A DNA stretch of 64,000 nucleotides from Mycobacterium triplex. Its GTDB lineage: Bacteria > Actinomycetota > Actinomycetes > Mycobacteriales > Mycobacteriaceae. Positions 54,428 through 64,000 of the stretch are shown piece by piece (position 1 is the first letter of the stretch; each line of letters starts with the position of its first letter). The notes beneath the pieces were generated by a model. That model did not search any database. It saw only the letters and a program-made list of their open reading frames with translations, and had not been told where the DNA came from. Position numbers and translations under genes: made by a program. Location: contig NZ_HG964446.1 in assembly GCF_000689255.1 (NCBI RefSeq), forward strand, positions 2,261,565-2,325,564. The letters are read 5' to 3'.

Positions 54428-57400
54428 GTGTACCTCAAGAGTCTGACGCTGAAGGGCTTCAAGTCCTTCGCTTCGCCGACGACTCTGCGCTTCGAGCCCG
54501 GCATCACCGCCGTCGTCGGACCCAACGGTTCCGGAAAATCCAACGTCGTCGACGCGCTGGCCTGGGTGATGGGCGAGCAGGGCGCCAAGACGCTGCGCGG
54601 CGGAAAGATGGAAGACGTCATCTTCGCCGGCACCTCGTCGCGCGCCCCGCTGGGCCGCGCCGAAGTCACCGTCACGATCGACAACGCCGACAACGCGCTG
54701 CCGATCGAGTACTCCGAGGTCTCGATCACGCGGCGGATGTTCCGCGACGGCGCCAGCGAATACGAAATCAACGGCGCCAGTTGCCGATTGATGGACGTCC
54801 AGGAGTTGCTGAGCGACTCCGGCATCGGCCGCGAGATGCACGTGATCGTGGGGCAGGGCAAGCTCGACGAGATCCTGCAGTCGCGACCCGAGGACCGCCG
54901 CGCGTTCATCGAAGAAGCCGCGGGTGTACTCAAACACCGCAAGCGCAAGGAAAAAGCGCTGCGCAAGCTCGACGCGATGCAGGCCAACCTGGCTCGGCTG
55001 ACCGACCTGACCACCGAGCTGCGACGCCAGCTCAAGCCGCTGGGCCGCCAGGCCGAGGTGGCCCGGCGCGCGGCGACCATCCAGGCCGACCTGCGCGACG
55101 CGCGGCTGCGACTGGCCGCCGACGACCTGGTCAACCGGCAGGTGCAGCGGGACGCGATCTTGGAGGCCGAGGCCACCATGCGCCGCGAGCACGACGAGGC
55201 CGCCGGCCGGCTGGCGGTGGCGTCCGAGGAGCTGACCGCGCACGAGACCGCGCTGGCCGAACTCTCGGTGCGCGCCGAGTCGGTCCAGCACACCTGGTTC
55301 GGGCTCTCGGCCCTGGCCGAACGGGTGGGCGCCACGGTGCGCATCGCCAGCGAGCGCGCGCAGCACCTGGATCTCGAGCCGGTGGCCACCAGCGACACCG
55401 ACCCGGACGCGCTGGACGCCGAGGCCGAACAGGTCGCGGCCGCCGAGCGCCAGCTGCTGGCCGAGCTGGAAGCCGCCCGGACCCGGCTGGAGACCGCCCG
55501 CGCCGAGCTGTCCGAGCGGGAGCGCGAGGCCGCCGAGGCCGACCGGGCTCATCTGGCCGCCGTGCGGGCCGAGGCGGACCGCCGCGAGGGTCTGGCCCGG
55601 CTGGCCGGTCAGGTGGAGACGATGCGGGCCCGGGTCGAATCGATCGACGACAGCGTCGCCCGGCTGTCCGAGCGCATCGAGCATGGCGCCGCCCGGGCGC
55701 AGCAGACCCGGGCGGAGTTCGAAACCGTGCAGGGCCGCGTCGGCGAACTCGACCAGGGCGAGGTCGGCCTGGACGAACACCACGAGCGGACCGTGGCCGC
55801 GCTGCGGCTGGCCGACGAACGCGTCGCCGAGCTGCAGGCCAGCGAGCGCGAAGCCGAGCGTCGGGTGGCGTCGCTGCGCGCCCGCATCGACGCGCTGAAG
55901 GTCGGGCTCGAGCGCAAGGACGGCGCGGCGTGGCTCACGCAAAACCACAGTGGCGCAGGACTTTTCGGTCCGGTCGCGAAGCTGGTCAAGGTCCGTTCCG
56001 GGTATGAGACGGCGCTGGCCGCGGTGCTCGGGTCCGCGGCCGACGCCCTGGCCGCCGAAAGCTTCGGCGCGGCCCGCTCGGCGGTCGCCGCGCTGAAGCA
56101 AGCCGACGGCGGGCGCGCGGCGCTGGTCCTGGGGGACTGGCCCGCCGATCAGCCCCCGCCGGCCGCACCGCTGCCCGACGGTGCCCTGTGGGCGCTCGAC
56201 CTGGTCGAGGCGCCGCAGCGGCTGCGCGGCGCGATGGTCGCGATGCTGTCCGGAGTCGCGGTGGTCGGCGACCTGGGCGCGGCGCTGGATCTGGTGGCGG
56301 GTCGCCCGCAGTTGCGGGCGGTCACCCTCGACGGCGACCTGGTCGGCCGCGGCTGGGTGAGCGGCGGTTCGGACCGCAAGCCCTCGACGCTGGAGCTCAC
56401 CTCGGAGATCGACAGGGCCGGCGCCGAGCTGGCCGCCGCCGAATCGCAGGTGGCCCAACTGAGCGCCGCGCTGTCCGGCGCGTTGACCGAGCAGCGGGCC
56501 CGACAGGATTCCGCCGAACAGGCGCTGGCCGCGCTCAACGAGTCCGACACTCAGATCTCGGCGATGTACGAGCAGCTGGGCCGGCTCGGCCAGGACGCCC
56601 GCACCGCCGAGGAAGAGTGGAACCGGCTGCTGCGCCAGCGCGAGGAGCTGGAGGCCGGGCGCGCCCAGACCGTCGACGAGGTCACCGAACTCGAAACCCG
56701 GCTGCGCAACGCCCAAGCCAGCCAGCTCGCGCCCGCGGAAGAGCCCGTCGATCGTCAGCGGATCGCCGCCGCGGCCGAGACCGCGCGGGGCGTCGAAGTG
56801 GAGGCCCGCCTGGCGGTGCGCACCGCCGAGGAACGGGCCAACGCGGTGCGCGGCCGGGCCGATTCGTTGCGCCGCGCCGCCGCCGCCGAACGTGAGGCGC
56901 GGGTACGCGCGCAGCAGGCCCACGCCGCGCGACTGCGGGCCGCCGCGGTGGCGGCGGCGGTGGCCGACGCGGGCCGGCTACTCGCCGACCGGCTGAACCG
57001 GGTGGTCGCCGCCGCCTCCCAGATTCGCGACGCGATGGTCGCCGAACGCGAGGAGCGGTCGACGGCGATGGCCGCGGTGCGCAACGAGGTGCACACGCTG
57101 GGCGCCCGGGTGGCCACGCTGACCGATTCGCTGCACCGCGACGAGGTGGCCAACGCCCAGGCGGCGCTGCGCATCGAGCAGCTCGAACAGATGGTGCTCG
57201 AGCAGTTCGGCATGAGTCCCGCCGATTTGATCGCCGAATACGGGCCGCAGGTCGCGCTGCCGCCCTCCGAGCTGGAGATGGCCGAGTTCGAGCTGGCCCG
57301 CGAGCGGGGCGAGCAGGTCACCGCGCCGGCCCCGATACCGTACGACCGGCCCACCCAGGAGCGGCGGGCCAAGCGGGCCGAGCGGGATCTGGCCGAGCTG

Positions 57401-58027
57401 GGCCGGGTCAACCCGTTGGCGCTGGAAGAGTTTGCCGCGCTGGAGGAGCGCTACAACTTCCTGTCCACCCAGCTCGAGGATGTCAAGGCGGCCCGCAAGG
57501 ATCTGCTCGACGTGGTCGCCGACGTCGACGCCCGCATCCTGCAGGTGTTCAGCGACGCGTTCGTTGACGTGGAGCGCGAATTCCGGGAAGTGTTCACGGT
57601 GCTGTTCCCGGGCGGCGAGGGCCGGTTGCGGCTGACCAACCCCGACGACATGCTCACCACCGGCATCGAGGTGGAGGCGCGTCCGCCCGGCAAGAAGATC
57701 ACCCGGCTGTCGTTGCTGTCCGGCGGCGAGAAGGCGCTGACCGCCGTCGCGATGCTGGTGGCGATCTTCCGCGCCCGCCCGTCGCCGTTCTACATCATGG
57801 ACGAGGTCGAGGCCGCGCTCGACGACACCAACCTGCGCCGGCTGATCTCGCTGTTCGAGCTGCTGCGGGCCCGCTCGCAGCTGCTGATCATCACCCACCA
57901 GAAGCCGACGATGGAGGTCGCCGACGCGCTGTACGGCGTCACCATGCAGGGCGACGGCATCACCGCGGTGATCTCCCAGCGGATGCGTGGGCAAGAGGTC
58001 GCCCAGCTCGCCACGGCTTCTTCGTAG
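54428..58027 (+). CDS. smc: Chromosome segregation ATPase SMC
   Basis: 1199 residues (M. tuberculosis 1205). Walker [10 protein letters not shown] at about 31-39, two long coiled coils (about 170-500 and 670-1020) around a hinge, ABC signature [13 protein letters not shown] near 1095 and Walker [15 protein letters not shown] near 1120. SMC with ScpAB compacts and segregates chromosomes. The GTG at 54428 gives [14 protein letters not shown], the conserved beginning; an ATG 14 codons upstream is unlikely. Confidence 0.97.
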   Translation: MYLKSLTLKGFKSFASPTTLRFEPGITAVVGPNGSGKSNVVDALAWVMGEQGAKTLRGGKMEDVIFAGTSSRAPLGRAEVTVTIDNADNALPIEYSEVSITRRMFRDGASEYEINGASCRLMDVQELLSDSGIGREMHVIVGQGKLDEILQSRPEDRRAFIEEAAGVLKHRKRKEKALRKLDAMQANLARLTDLTTELRRQLKPLGRQAEVARRAATIQADLRDARLRLAADDLVNRQVQRDAILEAEATMRREHDEAAGRLAVASEELTAHETALAELSVRAESVQHTWFGLSALAERVGATVRIASERAQHLDLEPVATSDTDPDALDAEAEQVAAAERQLLAELEAARTRLETARAELSEREREAAEADRAHLAAVRAEADRREGLARLAGQVETMRARVESIDDSVARLSERIEHGAARAQQTRAEFETVQGRVGELDQGEVGLDEHHERTVAALRLADERVAELQASEREAERRVASLRARIDALKVGLERKDGAAWLTQNHSGAGLFGPVAKLVKVRSGYETALAAVLGSAADALAAESFGAARSAVAALKQADGGRAALVLGDWPADQPPPAAPLPDGALWALDLVEAPQRLRGAMVAMLSGVAVVGDLGAALDLVAGRPQLRAVTLDGDLVGRGWVSGGSDRKPSTLELTSEIDRAGAELAAAESQVAQLSAALSGALTEQRARQDSAEQALAALNESDTQISAMYEQLGRLGQDARTAEEEWNRLLRQREELEAGRAQTVDEVTELETRLRNAQASQLAPAEEPVDRQRIAAAAETARGVEVEARLAVRTAEERANAVRGRADSLRRAAAAEREARVRAQQAHAARLRAAAVAAAVADAGRLLADRLNRVVAAASQIRDAMVAEREERSTAMAAVRNEVHTLGARVATLTDSLHRDEVANAQAALRIEQLEQMVLEQFGMSPADLIAEYGPQVALPPSELEMAEFELARERGEQVTAPAPIPYDRPTQERRAKRAERDLAELGRVNPLALEEFAALEERYNFLSTQLEDVKAARKDLLDVVADVDARILQVFSDAFVDVEREFREVFTVLFPGGEGRLRLTNPDDMLTTGIEVEARPPGKKITRLSLLSGGEKALTAVAMLVAIFRARPSPFYIMDEVEAALDDTNLRRLISLFELLRARSQLLIITHQKPTMEVADALYGVTMQGDGITAVISQRMRGQEVAQLATASS

Positions 58028-58034
58028 ACCGGCG

Positions 58035-58049
58035 GGCGGCGCTGCCGCC
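58035..58049 (+). terminator. Short hairpin after smc
   Basis: GGCGGC-GCT-GCCGCC: a 6-bp GC stem with a 3-nt loop, 7 bp past the smc stop. Short and without a U tract, so only a weak terminator candidate; such stems arise by chance in GC-rich DNA. Confidence 0.3.
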
Positions 58050-58085
58050 GTGAGTTCGCCCGCGCGGCCCTGAAACAATGTCAGC

Positions 58086-59381
58086 GTGTCGCAAGGTCTT
58101 TGGATCGCCATCGCCGTCCTAAGCGTTCTAGCTGCCCTGGTTGTCATCGCTGCGCTGGTCGGAGGGCTGACCCGGTACCGCCGTCGGCGGATCAGCCTGA
58201 CCCGGCCCGAGCCGGGCGCACTCGACAAGGGCGGGCGCTACACCGCGTCGTCGGGCATCACCTTCAGCCAAAGCGCAACGCCGACGATCGACACCACCGG
58301 GTTGCCCGCGGTCGGAGACGACGCGACCATCCCGCGCGACGCGCCCCGGCGCACCATCGCCGACGTCGAGCTGCCCGAACCCGAAGCCCCGCCGGCCCCG
58401 GAACCGCAAGCCCCGCCGCCGGCGGCCGAGCCAGCCCCCGCGCCCGAGCTCGACGAGATCGCCCCGACCGAGGGCCGGCTGGAACGGCTGCGCGGCCGGC
58501 TGGCCCGATCGCAGAACGCGCTGGGGCGCAGCATGCTGGGCCTGATCGGCGGCGGCGACCTGGACGAAGACTCCTGGCAGGACGTCGAGGACACCCTGCT
58601 GGTCGCCGACCTGGGCCCGGTCGTCACCGAATCGGTGGTCTCGCAGCTGCGCAGCCGGCTGGCCGGCGGCAATGTCCGCACCGAAGCCGACGCGCGGGCG
58701 GTGCTGCGCGATGTGCTGATCAAAGAGCTGAAACCCGAGATGGATCGCTCGATCCGCGCGTTGCCGCACGACGACCACCCGTCGGTGCTGCTGGTCGTCG
58801 GCGTCAACGGCACCGGCAAAACCACGACCGTCGGCAAGCTGGCGCGGGTGCTGGTGGCCGACGGCCGGCGTGTGGTGCTGGGCGCCGCCGACACCTTCCG
58901 GGCCGCGGCCGCCGACCAGCTGCAGACCTGGGCGTCGCGAGTGGGTGCCGACGTGGTGCGCGGACCCGAGGGCTCGGATCCGGCGGCGGTGGCCTTCGAC
59001 GCCGTCGACAAGGGCATCGAGGCCGGCGCCGACGTGGTGCTGATCGACACCGCGGGACGGCTGCACACCAAGGTGGGCCTGATGGACGAGCTGGACAAGG
59101 TCAAACGGGTGGTGACCCGGCGTGCCGCGGTCGACGAGGTGTTGTTGGTCCTCGACGCCACGATCGGGCAGAACGGTCTGGCCCAGGCCAAGGTGTTCGC
59201 CGAGGTCGTCCACATCACCGGTGCGGTGCTGACCAAGCTGGACGGAACGGCCAAGGGCGGCATCGTTTTCCGGGTGCAGCAAGAACTCGGCGTGCCGGTG
59301 AAACTGGTCGGACTCGGTGAAGGCCCCGACGATCTGGCGCCGTTCGAGACGGCCGCATTCGTGGACGCCCTGCTCGGCTGA
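58086..59381 (+). CDS. ftsY: Signal recognition particle receptor FtsY
   Basis: 431 residues. An N-terminal hydrophobic helix (LWIAIAVLSVLAALVVIAAL) anchors it, followed by RYRRRR, an acidic Pro/Glu-rich linker (about 90-125) and the NG GTPase domain. GTPase motifs: GVNGTGKTT, DTFRAAA, DTAGRLHTK, TKLDGTAKGG. FtsY docks SRP-bound ribosomes at the membrane; ffh is usually a few genes away in mycobacteria. GTG start (VSQGLWIA). Confidence 0.96.
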   Translation: MSQGLWIAIAVLSVLAALVVIAALVGGLTRYRRRRISLTRPEPGALDKGGRYTASSGITFSQSATPTIDTTGLPAVGDDATIPRDAPRRTIADVELPEPEAPPAPEPQAPPPAAEPAPAPELDEIAPTEGRLERLRGRLARSQNALGRSMLGLIGGGDLDEDSWQDVEDTLLVADLGPVVTESVVSQLRSRLAGGNVRTEADARAVLRDVLIKELKPEMDRSIRALPHDDHPSVLLVVGVNGTGKTTTVGKLARVLVADGRRVVLGAADTFRAAAADQLQTWASRVGADVVRGPEGSDPAAVAFDAVDKGIEAGADVVLIDTAGRLHTKVGLMDELDKVKRVVTRRAAVDEVLLVLDATIGQNGLAQAKVFAEVVHITGAVLTKLDGTAKGGIVFRVQQELGVPVKLVGLGEGPDDLAPFETAAFVDALLG

Positions 59382-59406
59382 AACCCCTTACACAGCGGCC
59401 GTTTCG

Positions 59407-59444
59407 TTAATGACGCCGAAACACGGCGGCCCCATCTCGGAAAC
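59407..59444 (+). promoter_or_regulatory. Candidate GlnR box upstream of amt
   Basis: Two GAAAC motifs at 59418-59422 and 59440-59444 are exactly 22 bp apart, the spacing of the b-sites in GlnR boxes (gTnAC-n6-GaAAC repeated). The paired a-sites are weak (TTAAT at 59407, GCCCC at 59429). GlnR activates amt-glnB-glnD under nitrogen limitation in mycobacteria, which fits the location about 80 bp before amt. Confidence 0.55.
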
Positions 59445-59524
59445 AACCATTGCGCAAGGTTCACAGACAGGTCATCAGGCACATGTCCGATGACCGGTGC
59501 AGGGCCGACCGGAGGTGATAGCGA

Positions 59525-61287
<1,763 letters not shown>

Positions 61288-61332
61288 CGCTCGCCGCACG
61301 TTGACGACCCAGCCTTGGCGGGCCCGGAGGTT

Positions 61333-63819
61333 ATGAGACCGAACGAGCCCGACCGGGATTCTTCAGCGGACGCCGCGCAAGCAGAAATCGCTTCTGGGGC
61401 AAGCGATCTAGCTGCTGCGCGGCGTACGCTGCTGTCTGAGGGCAGCACCCTGCACGCGGCCGAACTGCGGCACGCCTGGCTCGAACTTCACGAGTCGTGG
61501 CTGACGGTCAAGTCCACCGAGCTCGGCATCACCGAAACCAGTGGCTTCGCGCTCGTCGGGGTCGGCGGCCTGGGCCGGCGCGAGCTGCTGCCCTATTCCG
61601 ATCTCGACTTGATGTTGTTGCACGACAACGTCTCCGACGGCGTGCTGCAGCGGGTCGCCGACGGGCTGTGGTATCCGCTGTGGGACGCCAACGTCCGGCT
61701 CGACCACAGCGTGCGCACCGTGTCCGGCACGCTGGGCGTCGCCAACGGCGACATGATCGCCGCCCTGGGCCTGTTGGACGCTCGCCACATCGCCGGCGAT
61801 CCGGCACTGTCCGACGAGTTGATCGCCGGCGCAAGAAAGCAGTGGCGCACCGCGATTCGCTCGCGAATGGACGAGCTGGTGGAGATGACCAACGCGCGCT
61901 GGCTGCGCTGCGGCCGGATCGCGCAACGCGCCGAGCCGGACCTGAAATCGGGCCGCGGCGGCCTGCGCGACGTCCAATTGCTCGACGCGCTGGGCGTTGC
62001 CCAACTGATCGACCGACACGGCATGAGCCGCCCGGAGGTCCCGGGCGGCTCACTCGACGACGCGTATCTGACCCTGCTCGACGTCCGCACCGAACTGCAT
62101 CGGGTGTCTGGCCGCGGACGCGATCAACTGCTGGCCCAGTTCGCCGACGAGATCAGCGCGGCCCTGCACACCGGTGACCGATTCAGCCTGGCGCGCATGC
62201 TTTCCGACGCCGGTCGCACCATTGCGTATCACGCCGAGACCGGACTGCGCACCGCGCAGAACGCCCTGCCGCGCCGCGGCTTCACCGCGTTGGTGCGGCG
62301 CCCGAAGCGTCGGCCGCTGGACGAGGGCGTGGTCGAATACGACGGCGAAATCGTGCTGGCCCGCGACGCGCAACCGGCGACCGATGCCGGGCTGGTGTTG
62401 CGGGTGGCTGCCGCCTCCGCCGACACCGGCCTGCCCATCGGGGCGGCGACGCTGAGCCGGCTGGCCGCCAGCGTCCCCGACTTGCCGACACCGTGGCCCC
62501 GCGAGGCGTTGGACGACTTGCTGGTGGTGCTGCTGGCGGGGCCCCCGATGGTGAACACGATCGAGGCGCTGGACCGAACCGGCTTGTGGAGCAAGCTGTT
62601 TCCCGAATGGGACGCGGTTCGCGACCTGCCGCCGCGCGATGTTTCCCACGTGTGGACGGTGGACCGTCATATCGTCGAGACCGCCGTCAACGCGGCGCCG
62701 CTGACGACGCGCGTCGCCCGATCGGATCTGCTCGCCCTCGGCGCGCTGCTGCACGACATCGGCAAGGGCCGCGGAGTGGATCACTGCGTGTTCGGGGCCG
62801 AATTGGTGGCGCCCATCGGCGAGCGGCTGGGGCTGGCGCCCCGGGACATCGAGACACTCGCGGGCATGGTCCGCCACCACCTGCTGCTGCCGATCGCGGC
62901 CACTCGCAGCGACCTCAACGACCCGAAAACCATTGAGTCCGTGTCGGAGGCGCTGGGCGGGGACCTGCAACTGCTCGAGCTGCTGCACGCGCTCGCGGAG
63001 GCCGACTCGAAGGCCACCGGGCCCGGTGTGTGGAGCGACTGGAAGGCCTCGCTGATGGAAGACCTGGTGCGCCGCTGCCGCCTGGCGATGGTGGGCGAGC
63101 CCCTTCCGGAGGCGGAACCGACTGCGCCACACTATTTTTCATTGGCAGCCGATCACGGTGTACACGTCGAGATCAAGCCGGGGGAGCGCGAACGCCTGCA
63201 CGCGGTGATGGTCGCACCGGACGAGCGGGGCCTGGTGTCGAAGGCCGCGGCGGTGCTGGCGATGAACTCGCTGCGGATCCACTCCGCGACGGTCAACACC
63301 CACGAGGGTGTCGCGATCGCCGAGTTCGTGGTGTCTCCGCTGTTCGGTTCGCCGCCCGAGGCGGGCCTGCTGCGTCAGCAGTTCGTCGGGGCGCTGGGCG
63401 GCGACGTCGACGTCCTTGGCGCGTTGGAGAAGCGCGACACCGAGGCCGCCAACTCGGCGATGGCCCGGACCGGGGAAATCCAGGCGGGGGCGCCGTTGAC
63501 CCGTTCGACCGCCCCGCCGCGCATCCTGTGGCTCGACGCCGCCGCGCCCGGGCACCTCATCGTCGAAGTCCGCGCCATGGACCGGATCGGGCTACTGGCG
63601 TTGCTGGCTCAGGCGCTCGAACGTGCGGGAGCCGACATCGCCTGGGCCAAGGTCAACACATTCGGATCGACGGCCGCCGATGTGTTCTGCGTGTCCGTGT
63701 CGGTCTCCCCGGGAGCACTAGACGCCAAGCACCAGGCGCGAACCGCGATCGAGCAACATCTGCTGGCGGTATTGGGCGGCCCGACGGTCGAGGTGCTTGC
63801 CGAACTGGTCGGGGATTAG
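61333..63819 (+). CDS. glnD: PII-modifying nucleotidyltransferase GlnD
   Basis: 828 residues (M. tuberculosis 808). N-terminal nucleotidyltransferase [20 protein letters not shown] with the metal-binding acidic pair, an HD domain ([20 protein letters not shown]), and two C-terminal ACT domains that sense glutamine. It modifies and de-modifies PII. The ATG at 61333 follows GGAGG by 2 nt; a TTG at 61315 is an in-frame alternative with no ribosome binding site. Confidence 0.94.
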   Translation: MRPNEPDRDSSADAAQAEIASGASDLAAARRTLLSEGSTLHAAELRHAWLELHESWLTVKSTELGITETSGFALVGVGGLGRRELLPYSDLDLMLLHDNVSDGVLQRVADGLWYPLWDANVRLDHSVRTVSGTLGVANGDMIAALGLLDARHIAGDPALSDELIAGARKQWRTAIRSRMDELVEMTNARWLRCGRIAQRAEPDLKSGRGGLRDVQLLDALGVAQLIDRHGMSRPEVPGGSLDDAYLTLLDVRTELHRVSGRGRDQLLAQFADEISAALHTGDRFSLARMLSDAGRTIAYHAETGLRTAQNALPRRGFTALVRRPKRRPLDEGVVEYDGEIVLARDAQPATDAGLVLRVAAASADTGLPIGAATLSRLAASVPDLPTPWPREALDDLLVVLLAGPPMVNTIEALDRTGLWSKLFPEWDAVRDLPPRDVSHVWTVDRHIVETAVNAAPLTTRVARSDLLALGALLHDIGKGRGVDHCVFGAELVAPIGERLGLAPRDIETLAGMVRHHLLLPIAATRSDLNDPKTIESVSEALGGDLQLLELLHALAEADSKATGPGVWSDWKASLMEDLVRRCRLAMVGEPLPEAEPTAPHYFSLAADHGVHVEIKPGERERLHAVMVAPDERGLVSKAAAVLAMNSLRIHSATVNTHEGVAIAEFVVSPLFGSPPEAGLLRQQFVGALGGDVDVLGALEKRDTEAANSAMARTGEIQAGAPLTRSTAPPRILWLDAAAPGHLIVEVRAMDRIGLLALLAQALERAGADIAWAKVNTFGSTAADVFCVSVSVSPGALDAKHQARTAIEQHLLAVLGGPTVEVLAELVGD

Positions 63820-63945
63820 TCCGCACCCTCACGCGGGGATGCCAACACGGCCCGCTGACGCAGGTAATCGTGTTAAATCTCATCAACTCTTTCGCGCTCG
63901 GGTCCCCATTGTTCGAGGGTGCTCGGCTTTTCGAAAGGTGAGGCG

Positions 63946-64000
63946 ATGGGGTGGCTCGCGGCGTGGTGGCGACAGCCTGACCATTTCAACTGGCTGACCG
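63946..64000 (+). CDS. Start of an unidentified gene, cut by the window edge
   Basis: ATG at 63946 after AAGGTGAGG gives 18 residues, MGWLAAWWRQPDHFNWLT, open to the end. The Trp-rich opening resembles the N-terminus of some mycobacterial GGDEF/EAL signalling proteins as I recall them, but this is too short to identify. It is not ffh. Confidence 0.45.
   Translation, partial: MGWLAAWWRQPDHFNWLT

Overview
The window is high-GC DNA from a mycobacterium, most likely a slow grower outside the M. tuberculosis complex. This rests on gene order and on protein similarity recalled from memory, not on a database search. The right third (about 47.5-63.8 kb) has the same order as the conserved mycobacterial block sepIVA, DUF177, rnc, fpg, osmC-like, acyP, smc, ftsY, amt, glnB, glnD. 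Next to it lies a rearranged relative of the phthiocerol dimycocerosate (PDIM) locus, and the left end carries a polyunsaturated-fatty-acid (PUFA) synthase.

Layout. (1) 1-9.8 kb, plus strand: the 3' end of a PfaA/Pfa2-type synthase (ketoreductase and dehydratase), then a complete 2451-residue PfaC/Pfa3-type protein with KS, chain-length factor, a pseudo-DH/DH pair repeated twice, a PKS-type DH and a C-terminal lysophosphatidate-acyltransferase-like domain. (2) 9.77-10.94 kb, minus: an ArsP-like (DUF318) permease. (3) 11.4-19.7 kb, plus: a fatty acyl-AMP ligase (FAAL) coupled to a fully reducing PKS with ACPs at both ends. (4) 47.3 to 19.7 kb, minus: tesA, a decayed FAAL remnant, then a tightly coupled series ppsA-like, ppsC, ppsD, ppsE, drrA, drrB, drrC, papA5 and an Rv2953-type trans-acting enoyl reductase. 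(5) 47.6-64 kb, plus: the housekeeping block, with a feoA-feoB-NifU-like iron cassette between fpg and the osmC-like gene, and the start of an unidentified gene at the right edge.

How the genes fit together. Regions 3 and 4 look like a PDIM-type lipid factory: FAAL loads a fatty acid on an ACP, Pps modules extend it, PpsE/TesA end the chain, the trans-ER completes reduction after PpsD, PapA5 esterifies the hydroxyl, and DrrABC exports. It differs from the M. tuberculosis locus in several ways. There is one ketoreductase-only module instead of two (ppsA and ppsB). The FAAL that should precede ppsA is reduced to about 28 codons with its start codon lost. No mas, fadD28 or mmpL7 is present in the window. 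A FAAL/fully reducing PKS pair faces the operon instead. A product with one fewer hydroxyl than phthiocerol, perhaps with unusual acyl chains, is a reasonable inference. The neighbouring PUFA synthase could supply lipids independently or feed the same product; the sequence does not decide this.

No tRNA, rRNA, CRISPR array or insertion sequence was seen.
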